A DNA stretch of 30,348 nt. Origin: UBA8296 sp031581145 (lineage in GTDB: Bacteria; Bacteroidota; Rhodothermia; Balneolales; Balneolaceae). Both the position numbers and the translations under genes were made by a program. Positions 6,294 to 15,500 of this stretch are shown here, in pieces (the stretch's first letter is position 1; every line of letters begins with the position of its first letter). The stretch covers positions 1 through 30,348 of the forward strand of contig JAVLBP010000015.1 of assembly GCA_031581145.1 (NCBI GenBank), written 5' to 3'. The notes under the pieces were generated by a model. That model was not told the DNA's origin. It saw only the letters and a list, made by a program, of their open reading frames with translations, and ran no database searches.

Positions 6294-7271
6294 ATGACTA
6301 AACCCGCAAATTCCTTTAGTATTACCCATCCGAAAAATGGTACCAGCCTAGCGCAAACCTCGGTTTGGACGGCATTATTGTGGTCATTTTGGGCAGGGGT
6401 CATTGCGGTAGGGTTGATGGGGATGAATCCTACGGTTGCGGGTGCGCAGTCTACGTCCTACACAGATACGACGCAGCAACAAGGATTTTCCGAGCCATCT
6501 ACGGTGCAAGACCAAGCGCGACTCATTCAAGAGCCATCTGTCTTGGAAGAGAGCCGAATTGGCGGTCCATATACAGAAGGATTCAGACGGAGCTTCTCGG
6601 CAAGTATCATAGCCAACAACTATGGATTTGGGCTACGTGGGCGCTACGATAAACTTTTGAATCCGCGCTGGAGCCTGTTTTCGCATGTGACGCTTACCGG
6701 TTTGCGAGATGTTTCGGAGCAAACCTACACTGACATCTTTTTTGGCACACAGGTTGTGCCCAACAAATACAAGCGTGGCCTGTCGATTCCTTTGCAGGCT
6801 GGGGCACGCTACCGTCTATTTGCCGATCGCATTGATGAGAGTTACCGGTTCTTTGTCTCAGGTGCGGCAGGTCCCGTTTTTGCCTTCACCTATCCTTATT
6901 TTAATGACGCCGATGGGAGTGGGTATCGTGAGCGGTTTATCGATTACTTTGAGCAAACCAATGATGTCCTCAGTGGGTGGGGTGATGGATCCTGGACTGT
7001 GGGTGCGGTGAGTGAATTCTCGCTTGGACTCGATTTTGGTGAGGACATCTCCCGCGTTGGACGCGTCGAATTCTCGGTGATGATGTACTATTTCCCTGAG
7101 GCTGTCCAAATGATGATGCCGAATCAGCCAGCCATCAATGAATTTGCAGCCCCCGGAGATTTTCCCTACCAGGTCGACGATAGTGGAGCTCTCGTCTATG
7201 AGCCCTTCTTTGACTCACAATCCTTCTTTGTGACGCCGATGCTCTCCTTTAGCTTTGGTGTACGGCGGTAA
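6294..7271 (+). CDS. secreted / outer-membrane beta-barrel-like protein
   Basis: The frame opens at 6228, but the ATG at 6294 is preferred: the earlier start would overlap the divergent gene and put 22 residues ahead of the signal peptide. From 6294 the protein is 325 residues. A polar stretch is followed by a hydrophobic segment (about 24-45) and a cleavage-like VAGA-QS near residue 51. The mature part alternates aromatic and polar residues (FSASIIANNYGFGLRGRYDK, WSLFSHVTLTGL, AGARYRLFAD) and ends PMLSFSFGVRR, the pattern of transmembrane beta strands. Probably an outer-membrane barrel; substrate unknown. It lies 89 bases before eno. Confidence 0.7.
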   Translation: MTKPANSFSITHPKNGTSLAQTSVWTALLWSFWAGVIAVGLMGMNPTVAGAQSTSYTDTTQQQGFSEPSTVQDQARLIQEPSVLEESRIGGPYTEGFRRSFSASIIANNYGFGLRGRYDKLLNPRWSLFSHVTLTGLRDVSEQTYTDIFFGTQVVPNKYKRGLSIPLQAGARYRLFADRIDESYRFFVSGAAGPVFAFTYPYFNDADGSGYRERFIDYFEQTNDVLSGWGDGSWTVGAVSEFSLGLDFGEDISRVGRVEFSVMMYYFPEAVQMMMPNQPAINEFAAPGDFPYQVDDSGALVYEPFFDSQSFFVTPMLSFSFGVRR

Positions 7272-7317
7272 GTACGTGATTGGCACTCTGTATTAAGCCT
7301 CATGTGTGCTTAACATA

Positions 7318-7341
7318 AGGTTTGTATCTTCCGGCAAACCT
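7318..7341 (+). promoter_or_regulatory. hairpin in the eno leader
   Basis: AGGTTTG (7318-7324) pairs perfectly with CAAACCT (7335-7341) around a ten-base loop, ending 19 bases before the eno ATG. A weaker dyad, TTAAGC/GCTTAA, lies just upstream (7293-7298, 7308-7313). There is no T run, so it does not look like an intrinsic terminator. It may affect mRNA stability or start access. Confidence 0.4.
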
Positions 7342-7360
7342 GAACGAAAATCCCTTTCCC

Positions 7361-8647
7361 ATGAGCTTGATTGAAGCCGTTTTAGCACGACAAATTTTAG
7401 ATTCACGCGGTAATCCCACATTAGAGGCAGAAGTCCTGACCGAGGATGGTCTTGTAGGTCGAGCCGCGGTCCCGTCGGGCGCATCGACAGGCGAGCATGA
7501 AGCTGTTGAGCTGCGTGATGGAGACAAAGCCGCGTATATGGGTAAAGGGGTATTGAAAGCGGTGAATCATGTCAATACGACCATCCAAGAGGCACTCATC
7601 GGGCAATCTGTCTTTGAGCAAACCTCTATTGATGAACTTTTGCTGGATCTTGATGGAACCGACAACAAAGCCAATTTTGGAGCGAATGCCATTCTCGGGG
7701 TCTCCATGGCGGTATGCAAAGCAGCGGCTAACACCACAGGGTTGCCATTATGGCGCTATATGGGCGGAGTGAATGCCAAGACGTTGCCTGTGCCAATGAT
7801 GAACATCATTAACGGGGGGTCTCACGCCGATAACAATGTGGATCTGCAAGAGTTTATGATTGTCCCCGTGGGGGCGGAGCAGTTCTCGGATGCACTGCGA
7901 ATGGGTGCCGAAATTTTCCATACGCTCAAAAAGGTGTTGTCAGAAAAAGGGCTAAACACATCGGTGGGAGATGAAGGGGGTTTTGCACCCAACCTCAAAT
8001 CGAATGAGGAAGCCGTCGAGGTCATTTTGCAAGCCATCGAAAAAGCAGGATACAAGCCTCAAGAGGATGTATTGCTTGCGCTGGACCCTGCGAGCTCGGA
8101 GTTTTATAACACAGAGACCGGACTGTATGAGTTCAAGTGGAGTGATGGCTCAAAACGTAGCTCGGATGAAATGGTCGATTATTGGTCTGAATGGATTGAT
8201 AAATACCCCATTATCTCGATAGAAGATGGTATGCAAGAAGATGACTGGGATGGGTGGATGACGCTGACCGATACTCTCGGTGAGCGTGTGCAATTGGTGG
8301 GGGATGATTTGTTTGTAACCAACACCGATCGACTAGCCCGTGGCATCGAGGAGGGCGTCGGGAATTCGATTCTTGTCAAAGTGAACCAAATTGGCACCGT
8401 TACAGAAACACTGGACGCCATTGAGCTTGCTCACAAAAATGCTTTCACGACCGTGATTTCTCACCGTTCGGGGGAGACCGAGGATACCACCATTGCTGAC
8501 TTGGCAGTTGCGGTGAACTCTGGACAGATAAAAACAGGGTCCTTGAGTCGTACAGATCGCATGGCAAAATACAATCAACTCCTTCGCATTGAGGAACAAC
8601 TTGGCGAGCGAGCTGTCTATTTGGGTGCGGATGTCTTCGGACTATGA
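7361..8647 (+). CDS. eno: enolase (phosphopyruvate hydratase)
   Basis: Interconverts 2-phosphoglycerate and phosphoenolpyruvate in glycolysis. From the ATG at 7361 (a TTG at 7322 would add 13 unlikely residues) it is 428 residues, a normal length. Visible features: the mobile loop SGASTGEHE (39-47), catalytic E164 and E205 (VGDEGGFAPN), Mg ligands D242, E288 (SIEDG) and D315 (GDDLF), catalytic K340 in the signature ILVKVNQIGTVTET, and SHRSGETED. The stop codon overlaps the recF start as ATGA, so eno is translationally linked to a DNA-repair gene, with dciA and ybbR following. Confidence 0.98.
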   Translation: MSLIEAVLARQILDSRGNPTLEAEVLTEDGLVGRAAVPSGASTGEHEAVELRDGDKAAYMGKGVLKAVNHVNTTIQEALIGQSVFEQTSIDELLLDLDGTDNKANFGANAILGVSMAVCKAAANTTGLPLWRYMGGVNAKTLPVPMMNIINGGSHADNNVDLQEFMIVPVGAEQFSDALRMGAEIFHTLKKVLSEKGLNTSVGDEGGFAPNLKSNEEAVEVILQAIEKAGYKPQEDVLLALDPASSEFYNTETGLYEFKWSDGSKRSSDEMVDYWSEWIDKYPIISIEDGMQEDDWDGWMTLTDTLGERVQLVGDDLFVTNTDRLARGIEEGVGNSILVKVNQIGTVTETLDAIELAHKNAFTTVISHRSGETEDTTIADLAVAVNSGQIKTGSLSRTDRMAKYNQLLRIEEQLGERAVYLGADVFGL

Positions 8648-9879
8648 AGCTCCATTCCCTCAAACTCTCCAACATTCGAATACATCAAGAGTTTGAGCTC
8701 ACCCCTCATCCCCAATTCACGATCCTCACAGGACCCAATGGGGTAGGCAAAACCAGCGTGGTGGATGCCATTCATATGGTATGCATGTCTCGGAGCTTTG
8801 TGACCAAAACGGATCGATGGTTGGCGCGCAAGCCTGGAGCGACATTTCATATTGAGGCCTCGTTTTCCTCATCTCAGCGCTCTGAGATGACGCTGGAATG
8901 TCGGTATGATGGATCGGCAAAGCCCCCAAAACGGTTCTATGTGAACGACTCCCCTTTGGATAAGCTTCACCATTTGATTGGTCGCGTGCCGGTGGTGGTG
9001 ATTTCGAGTGAAGACCATGAATTGAGCCACGAAGGGCCTGTGTTTCGGCGATCATTCTTGGATGGGTTTTTGGCTCAGTTGTCGCCGGCGTATCTAGAGT
9101 CGTTGTTGCGGTTTCGTCAAGTGAGGCGACAGCGTAATGCGCTTTTGGGGCAGTTTGCTCAGTCTGGGCGTGGTGGGTCGGCTCAAGATGGTTCAAAAAG
9201 CGGCTCTCAAGGCCACACTCAAGGGTATTCCGCAAGTGAATCCGCCTTGAAGCAAGCGCTCGAGCCTTGGAATGAGCCATATGCCAAGGCTGCAGTCGAC
9301 ATTATACGAGCCCGGTTGAGCCTCGTTGAAGAGCTTGAAAACGGATTACAGACGCAGTTTAGCGCACTGGGAGTGCAATCGGATGGGCAAAAAGGAGCTC
9401 AATCGAGCGCCGAACAAAGCGCCCAACCAGGCACTCAACCGACGCTCGAGTACAAAACCTTTATGCCGCAAGCATCCCCTTCAACGCCTCCCACCGTGGA
9501 GGATGCACTGGCTGCGATGGAGGCTGCTTTTGATCGTGAAAAAGACAGGGGATTGTCTTTGGTAGGCCCCCATCGAGATGAATTGGCGTTTGGACTCAAT
9601 GGATTACCCCTGCGCCAATATGGATCCCAAGGGCAACACCGGATGTTTGTGCTGGCACTCAAGCTTGCCGAGGCGGTCTATTTCCATGAGCATCACGAGG
9701 AGCCACCCATATTGATTTTAGATGACGTTTTTGGCAATCTTGATGATGCGAACCGCGCCAATGTCTGCGCTCTTTTAGACAGCTTGGGATTGCAGGTATT
9801 CATCACGTCCGCCACGACCACGTTATTCGATTCGTGCTCAGCACTCACGGACCAAAACACGTTGTATGTCTCCCTCTAA
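8644..9879 (+). CDS. recF: DNA replication and repair protein RecF, with two repeat-built inserts
   Basis: RecF is an SMC-like ATPase that helps RecO/RecR load RecA at gapped DNA. The 411-residue protein has Walker A GPNGVGKT (30-37), the ABC-type signature YGSQGQHR (326-333) and Walker B PILILDDVFGNLDD with D360/D361. It is about 40-50 residues longer than usual. The excess matches two low-complexity inserts rich in Gly, Ser, Ala and Gln (about 174-200 and 243-270), each built from a four-residue repeat. Both lie in the lobe between the ATPase halves, not in the active site. The start overlaps the eno stop by four bases and the end overlaps dciA by fourteen. Confidence 0.95.
   Translation: MKLHSLKLSNIRIHQEFELTPHPQFTILTGPNGVGKTSVVDAIHMVCMSRSFVTKTDRWLARKPGATFHIEASFSSSQRSEMTLECRYDGSAKPPKRFYVNDSPLDKLHHLIGRVPVVVISSEDHELSHEGPVFRRSFLDGFLAQLSPAYLESLLRFRQVRRQRNALLGQFAQSGRGGSAQDGSKSGSQGHTQGYSASESALKQALEPWNEPYAKAAVDIIRARLSLVEELENGLQTQFSALGVQSDGQKGAQSSAEQSAQPGTQPTLEYKTFMPQASPSTPPTVEDALAAMEAAFDREKDRGLSLVGPHRDELAFGLNGLPLRQYGSQGQHRMFVLALKLAEAVYFHEHHEEPPILILDDVFGNLDDANRANVCALLDSLGLQVFITSATTTLFDSCSALTDQNTLYVSL
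9175..9234 (+). repeat. 12-bp repeat run, recF insert 1
   Basis: Five 12-base units encode GSAQ, DGSK, SGSQ, GHTQ and GYSA (residues 178-197). The most regular units end in CAA with a Ser, Ala or Thr codon before it. The units are degenerate, so the repeat is old or under protein-level selection. Confidence 0.65.
9379..9450 (+). repeat. 12-bp repeat run, recF insert 2
   Basis: Six 12-base units encode SDGQ, KGAQ, SSAE, QSAQ, PGTQ and PTLE (residues 246-269). They share the x-(G/S)-(A/T)-Q pattern of insert 1, although about 50 residues of ordinary RecF sequence lie between. Confidence 0.65.
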
Positions 9880-10171
9880 ACCTCCACGCAAACCTCAGGG
9901 TCTGGGATCACTTCTGACCACCTTCTTTGAGGATCACCCTGAGAAGGAAAAAGTGTTGCGAGGACGTATCTTATCGGTATGGCAAGAGGCGCTGGGCCCT
10001 CTGTTAGCAGAACGGGTGTCTCGGGTCCATTTTGAACGAGAGGTGCTCATCTTTACGGTGCCTGATGCAGCATGGCGCCACGAAATCCACATGAATCAAG
10101 TGATGATTAAGCAAAAGCTAAATGAATTGGCTGGTCAGGATGTCGTGGAGCAGATACGAGTGAGAGGGTAA
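9866..10171 (+). CDS. dciA: DciA-like / DUF721 protein
   Basis: A 101-residue protein of the DUF721 family, whose studied members (DciA) assist loading of the replicative helicase. Matching features are a short basic start, the conserved segment ILSVWQEALGPLLAERVSRVHFEREVLIFTV and the W-R-H-E stretch AAWRHEIHMNQVMIKQKLNEL. Single-domain length fits the short form found next to recF in many Bacteroidota. It overlaps the end of recF by 14 bases and lies 12 bases before the YbbR-like gene. The family call is firm; the helicase-loading role here is inferred from family knowledge. Confidence 0.82.
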   Translation: MSPSKPPRKPQGLGSLLTTFFEDHPEKEKVLRGRILSVWQEALGPLLAERVSRVHFEREVLIFTVPDAAWRHEIHMNQVMIKQKLNELAGQDVVEQIRVRG

Positions 10172-10183
10172 TGCACTGAGCGT

Positions 10184-11194
10184 ATGAAAGAAAAACTATG
10201 GACATGGTTGGTGCGTGCAGGCCTCGCTGAAGACGACTCGCGGGCTCAGGCAGGCAAAACGCGGGGTACTCAAACCCGTACGCAACGACTCATTGCCATG
10301 GGGATTTCGCTTGGGATTGCCGTTATCCTGTGGATGCTTGTCAATTTAAATAATACCTACACGACGGAATTGGAGGTCGCTTTGCGATTGGCAGAGCTTC
10401 CAGAAAACGAGGTGTTGATCTCGCAATGGCCAAACGTCGCAACCGCTGAAGTGACGGCAGAGGGGTGGCAATTGGTATCGATGGCAACGAATCGCCCTGT
10501 TGTCAATGTGGTCCTGGATGAGGCACCTTCCCAACTTAATGTACAAGCCCTGGTAAACACAGAATTATCCTCCTTTCCAGGCGTATCGATTCAAGAAATT
10601 TCTCCAGTCTCCTTAGCGCTGGAGTACGAACCAAAAGTGACCAAAAAAGTACCTATTCGCCCGGTGATTCAGTTGAGCTATGAGCAACAACATGGACCGT
10701 TTGGCCCTTGGAGTGTGCAACCCGAAAGTGTCCTTGTCACAGGTGGGCTAAGTGCAGTGGAGGCCTTAGATTCTTGGTCAACGGTGGAGTTGAGTCTAGA
10801 GGATGTGCGTCGTACGGTGACGCGAGCAATCCCCATGGCCTCAGCGCAGAATGGTCTTGAATTGGATGTCGATGCGGTCCAGTTTGAGCAACCCGTCAAA
10901 CAGTTTACCGAAGGTGAGCTGACATTACCCATTGAGATTCTAGGAGCGCCGTTGGGGAAAGAGTATACGCTCGATCCCGCAAACGTGACGGTTCGTTTTC
11001 TGGTCCCTGTGGATCAATATCAGGAGGTGATGCAACGACGACCGGTACGCGCTGTGTTAGCCTATGATGCGTTAGAAGCTGACCAGACAGGGTTTGTCCA
11101 GCCTGAGATTCAAAAAACGTCTGAGGCCTTCGTGCTAGATTGGCTAGGCGTGTCGCCCGTTCAGGTAGCCTATTATGATGTGATTGATCCTTGA
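10184..11194 (+). CDS. YbbR-like (CdaR-type) membrane-anchored protein
   Basis: This 336-residue protein has a cytoplasmic N-terminus, one membrane helix (about 36-53, LIAMGISLGIAVILWMLV) and an extracytoplasmic part of repeated beta-rich modules typical of YbbR domains: P-x-V motifs such as KKVPIRPVIQL and the segment VQPESVLVTGG with the following SAVEALDSWSTVELSLEDV. In Firmicutes YbbR/CdaR regulates a diadenylate cyclase; no cyclase gene is seen here. Before the helix, residues 19-34 read SRAQ AGKT RGTQ TRTQ, the four-residue repeat also found in RecF. Its 3' end overlaps the convergent ispH by 22 bases. Confidence 0.82.
   Translation: MKEKLWTWLVRAGLAEDDSRAQAGKTRGTQTRTQRLIAMGISLGIAVILWMLVNLNNTYTTELEVALRLAELPENEVLISQWPNVATAEVTAEGWQLVSMATNRPVVNVVLDEAPSQLNVQALVNTELSSFPGVSIQEISPVSLALEYEPKVTKKVPIRPVIQLSYEQQHGPFGPWSVQPESVLVTGGLSAVEALDSWSTVELSLEDVRRTVTRAIPMASAQNGLELDVDAVQFEQPVKQFTEGELTLPIEILGAPLGKEYTLDPANVTVRFLVPVDQYQEVMQRRPVRAVLAYDALEADQTGFVQPEIQKTSEAFVLDWLGVSPVQVAYYDVIDP
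10238..10285 (+). repeat. 12-bp repeat run at the YbbR-like N-terminus
   Basis: Four 12-base units encode SRAQ, AGKT, RGTQ and TRTQ (residues 19-34), just ahead of the membrane helix. Same register and consensus as the recF inserts, with Arg replacing Gly/Ser in some units. Confidence 0.55.
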
Positions 11195-12456
11195 TAGGGT
11201 GCCATGACCTCGTCCAGGGGTGTGCAACCTAGCTGAAAGGGGTCGTCAAACCATTCCAAGAGCTTGAGCAAGACCTCATCGACCAAGACATCCGGGCAAG
11301 AAGCTCCAGAATTGAGCGCAATACGAAGGGGGCGAGAGTGGGTAGCATAGTGATCGTCTAGGATGCCGTCCAACCAATGATCGGTTGTGAGCCTCTGCTT
11401 CATCCACTGATTAAAGTGGTGAATCAGTTGGGGGGACTCCATTTCGCCGGCGTCACGCACATGGAAGGTTGGGCAAACATGCTCCAAGATTTCGACGAGG
11501 TGCATGGTGTTGGACGAATTATACCCACCGACCACAAGCGCGAGATCAGGCTCAGCCTTGGCAAGCGCTAAGGTTGCGGACTGATTCTCATTGGTGGCAT
11601 AACAAAGCGTGTCGTTGGTATCGGCAAAATCGATGGGATCCTCCACGTGTGTTGCCAAGGATTCGGACGCTTTCTTCAAGATCTCCATGACCTGTTGCGT
11701 CTCTGTGGCAAGCATGGTGGTTTGATTGATCACCCCAAATTGCTTCAGGTCCTTATGTGGGTCAAATCCTGGGGTCGCCTTGTGGCGAAACAGAGGTTCA
11801 AAATCCTCTTTGGGACGTTCACCCGTCATAATATCGGCCAATTGTTGGGCTTCTTCGGGATTGAGAACCACAACAGTGGGTGAGTGGGATGCGCTGTGGG
11901 AAAACGTGGCCCGAGTTTCTTCGTGCCGATGCTTGCCGTGGATGACCAAGGAATACCCTTTTTTGCCAAGTTGATGCCCTCGCTTCCATACTTTTTCGAC
12001 AAACGGGCAGGTCGTATTGTAGGAGTAAGGATCAATTCCAATCTCTTTGAGGGACGCTTCGATCTCCAGGGTCGTCCCAAAGGCAGGAACCACGACAATA
12101 TCTTCAGCGGTCAACTCACTCATGGGAATCCGAACCGAGCCGTCGGTTTCATACAAAAATTGCACACCACGTCGCTCAAGATCTTCGTTCACCGTGGGGT
12201 TGTGAATCATTTCACTGAGGAAGTAGACACGTTTGCCAGGATTTTCTTCCAATGTGCGGTAGGCAATGTCGATGGCATTTTCCACACCGTAGCAAAACCC
12301 AAAATGGCGTGGGATAAGTACATCCACCGGGCCAAAATGAAGCACAGTTGGCTCCAGCTCTTTCTTTCGTGGGTCAGTCACAGCCGTGGCATCCTTGATC
12401 GTCTTGATGATCGAGGCGTGGTACATGGAGGGTATGTCGAATGTCTTTCTGGCCAT
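11173..12456 (-). CDS. ispH: 4-hydroxy-3-methylbut-2-enyl diphosphate reductase (long form)
   Basis: The last enzyme of the non-mevalonate pathway; it reduces HMBPP to IPP and DMAPP using an iron-sulfur cluster. The three cluster cysteines are C55 (HFGFCYGVENA), C150 (NTTCPFVEKV) and C387 (NSGASCPDV). Active-site motifs HGKHRHEET (173-181), NQTTML (244-249) and NSSNTMHL (313-320) are present. At 427 residues it is of the long type, known from cyanobacteria and plastids, not the roughly 310-residue E. coli type. It is the last gene of the rplM-side minus-strand run, and its end overlaps the convergent YbbR-like gene. IspD and IspF are encoded elsewhere in the window. Confidence 0.95.
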   Translation of the reverse strand: MARKTFDIPSMYHASIIKTIKDATAVTDPRKKELEPTVLHFGPVDVLIPRHFGFCYGVENAIDIAYRTLEENPGKRVYFLSEMIHNPTVNEDLERRGVQFLYETDGSVRIPMSELTAEDIVVVPAFGTTLEIEASLKEIGIDPYSYNTTCPFVEKVWKRGHQLGKKGYSLVIHGKHRHEETRATFSHSASHSPTVVVLNPEEAQQLADIMTGERPKEDFEPLFRHKATPGFDPHKDLKQFGVINQTTMLATETQQVMEILKKASESLATHVEDPIDFADTNDTLCYATNENQSATLALAKAEPDLALVVGGYNSSNTMHLVEILEHVCPTFHVRDAGEMESPQLIHHFNQWMKQRLTTDHWLDGILDDHYATHSRPLRIALNSGASCPDVLVDEVLLKLLEWFDDPFQLGCTPLDEVMAPYQGSITS

Positions 12457-12475
12457 GCTATGGTTGTGACGTTGT

Positions 12476-12534
12476 TATCTAAGGCAAGTTTTCCAGCGCA
12501 AGGGTTTCCAGCAAAAAGCTTTCCAGGGCAAGGA
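12476..12534. repeat. 15-bp tandem repeat between smc and ispH
   Basis: Three 15-base units follow one another: TTTCCAGCGCAAGGG (12490-12504), TTTCCAGCAAAAAGC (12505-12519) and TTTCCAGGGCAAGGA (12520-12534). A more decayed 14-base copy precedes them at 12476-12489. The run fills most of the 91-base spacer and touches neither coding region. Confidence 0.75.
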
Positions 12535-12547
12535 TTGCTGCCGTTGG

Positions 12548-15500
12548 CTAGGCATCCATATCACCAAGTTGTACCCCCACCAATCGACTCACACCGGTTT
12601 CTGGCATCGTGACTCCATACATCATCTCCGCCTTTGCCATCGTTTTTTTGTTGTGCGTAATGAGTATGAACTGCGTTTCCTCAGCAAAACTGCGGATCAT
12701 CGAGGCAAATCGCTCAATGTTGGCATCGTCCAAGGGTGCATCCACCTCATCTAGCACACAAAAAGGAGAGGGTTTCACCTGATATATTGCAAACAACAAC
12801 GCAATGGCGGTCAGCGTTTTTTCTCCACCCGAGAGTTGGCTAATGCCAGAGGGTCTTTTCCCCGATGGATTGGCAAGAATATGGATTTTCGCCTCCAATG
12901 GATCCTCTGCCTCCTCATCCAACAAGACATCACAGGTGTCACTTTCCTTGAATAATGTGGCAAATACCCGTTTGAAGTTCTCACGTATCTCACCAAACAC
13001 CTTCTCAAAGCGTTCTGTGGCTTCCCGGTTAATGTCTTCAATGGTCTGGGTTAACTCTTTTTCCGCCTTTTGAAGGTCCACAATTTGCCCCTCCATAAAG
13101 TCAAGACGCTCCTTTTCCTGCTCAAATTCTTCGACCGCTAATGGGTTAATGTCCCCCGCTCGGTGGAGCTTTTGACGTAGATCTGCGATTTGCTTGCGTG
13201 TCTCATCGGGGTCAAAATCTTCAGGGACCTCAACCTCGATTTGGTCCATAACAAGACTGTAGGTCTCCCAGATATGGTCTGTGTAGCTCTTGCGAGCAAA
13301 CTCTTTTTTCTCCAGCGTTAACTGTTGGAGGTGGAGTAATTCTGTGTTGTTCTCTTTTCGCTTACGTAGGTCACGTAGTTCTGTATCAAGGGCGTTCATC
13401 GATCCTCGCGCTTCAGCCGAGGCTTTTTCGCAAGCTTGTTGGTGTTGCTTCGCAGTGGCTAGCTCGTCGTTGAGTTCATCAACTCGCTTGGCATGTTGCG
13501 CCATCGTGGCTTGTAGATTCTCGATCGTCTGACGGCTCTGCGAGATGGTTGTTTTTCGCTCCTCAAGTCGACGAGTATACGTCTTGATATTCTCCGTTGC
13601 CCTGCGACGATCACTTTCGACCGTCTCCACACGGTTTTTCACATCATTATGACGCAGTTGGGCATTATTAAATCGATTTTGCTGCACAGAGCGGTCCTTG
13701 TCGAGCTCTTCAAGCGTGTTCTTTAACGAATCTAATTGCTCTCGTTGCGTCTTAATCGAGGTTTCTAGAGAGGTTTGTTTTGGCTCAAGATCGGTTAATT
13801 CGGTTTGAGAGGCATCTTCTTTTGTGCTGAGTTGGGCTTGTTGCTCTTCTAATTCTTGTTGGCGCCGTTGTACCCACTGACGTCGTTGGCTCAAGCTATG
13901 GAGCTCACGTTGATGTGTATTGGAATGCTCATGTGCTTTTTGGAGTGCTTGCTCAAGGGTGTCAAGAGCGAGTGCATCAAGTGAGGCTTGGGCTTTTTCA
14001 ACGTCTTGGTTGGCTTGATGCAAGACCTTTTCCTGTGTCTGGATATCCGTGTCGAGTCGTTGGAGGGTTTCGGTGAGTCCAAGTCGAATTCCTGCGGCAC
14101 TGGATGCATCTGATGAGCCTGCCTCCACAGCCACATTCCCATACAACCGTTCACCCTGATGTGTGACGACCCACCCATCGTGACCCAAGCCTTTGGCCTC
14201 TTTGAGGGTTGGCGCAATCAACACTTGACCCAAGAGAAAGTCGACCAAGGGCTTCAACTCCGCGTCACAACGAACATGATGTGCGATGGAGGAGGTATGG
14301 ACGGTTGATGAAGGTAGAGACGGGAGTACCGATTCGTCAATAAAATGGGCACGCCCTTTTTGATGGGTATCTAGAAAAGAAATCGCCTCGCCAATAGCAT
14401 CTGCATTGGGTAACAACACGGCAAATTGTAAAGCGCCAAGTGCTGCAGCAAGGGCAGAGGCATGTTCTGGGTCTGTTTGCACCGCCTCCGAAAGGGTTCT
14501 CATCGTGCTAGGCGCAGCAGACCAAGACTCGAATAAGTCCGAGACACTTTGAGGATCTTGCTCACGCGATTCGGCTAGGGCTTGCACCAACTCTTTTTGT
14601 TTTTGCAACGCCTCACGCTCCGATGTCGCTTTTTGTACGTGGTTGCGAGCCTCAGCCAACGCCTCAGAGGCAACATCCCGATCATTTTGGGCTTTTTGAT
14701 AGGCGGCTTTGGCTTTTTCTACCTTTTTGGCAGCGTCGTTGGCCTCTTTTTGACGCTCACCCATCTCTTTTTGAAGGTCTGTAGCCTGTGTTTGGATCTG
14801 CGTGATCTCTTCATGGACTCGATCCCGATCGCCCGTCGCGCTCTCAATCTTAGATTCGAGGCGAACCCGAGTGTTTTGAACCTCACGCAGATCATTTTCT
14901 AATCGGCTCAATGCGATTTCTGCTTCCATCACGGCAGTGCGCGTCTGTGAATAGGACTGCTGTACCGCCCGAAACGCCTCTCGTGAGGCTTCAAGTTCTT
15001 CTGTGGAGCCATTGAGCTCTTTGTCAAGTTCGCTAATGGAAGCCTCTGAGGTGTCCTTTACCTTTTTGAGCGTTTCGATGTCAGCGCTGCTTTGCGTGAC
15101 GTCCTCTTCATACTGCTTAATTAAGGACTCCTCGCCAAGCACTTTCTCTTTGGCCACGGCAATCGCACTTTGCAATTCTTGGAGTTGTTGCTCCACGTGT
15201 CGGGTCGCCTGCGCAGCCTTGGCTTCGGCTTGCTCTGCCTTGATCACATGTTGTTGCCCAGCCGCCTCCTTTGCCTCCAGATCGCCTAGCGCCGCCTGGA
15301 TCTTCTCTTTTTCGTCTTCCAGTTCGCCTATGGCCTCGCGCAACGGCCCCAGCTCAGCATCCAATTTCTCCACCTCAAAACGGTGCAATTGTTGATCCAG
15401 GCGCTCCAAGCTCGACGTCCATTCCTTCGACTTCATCGCCCGTTGCGACTGCAATTCCAGCGAGCGCACATTTTTTTGAACTTCGCGCAATACATCCTCG

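Noticed and set aside
12484..12612. Plus-strand open frame through the 15-bp repeat (FPAQG-type repeat)
   Set aside because: It is a continuation of a frame antisense to ispH and smc; no start site or coding signal of its own.
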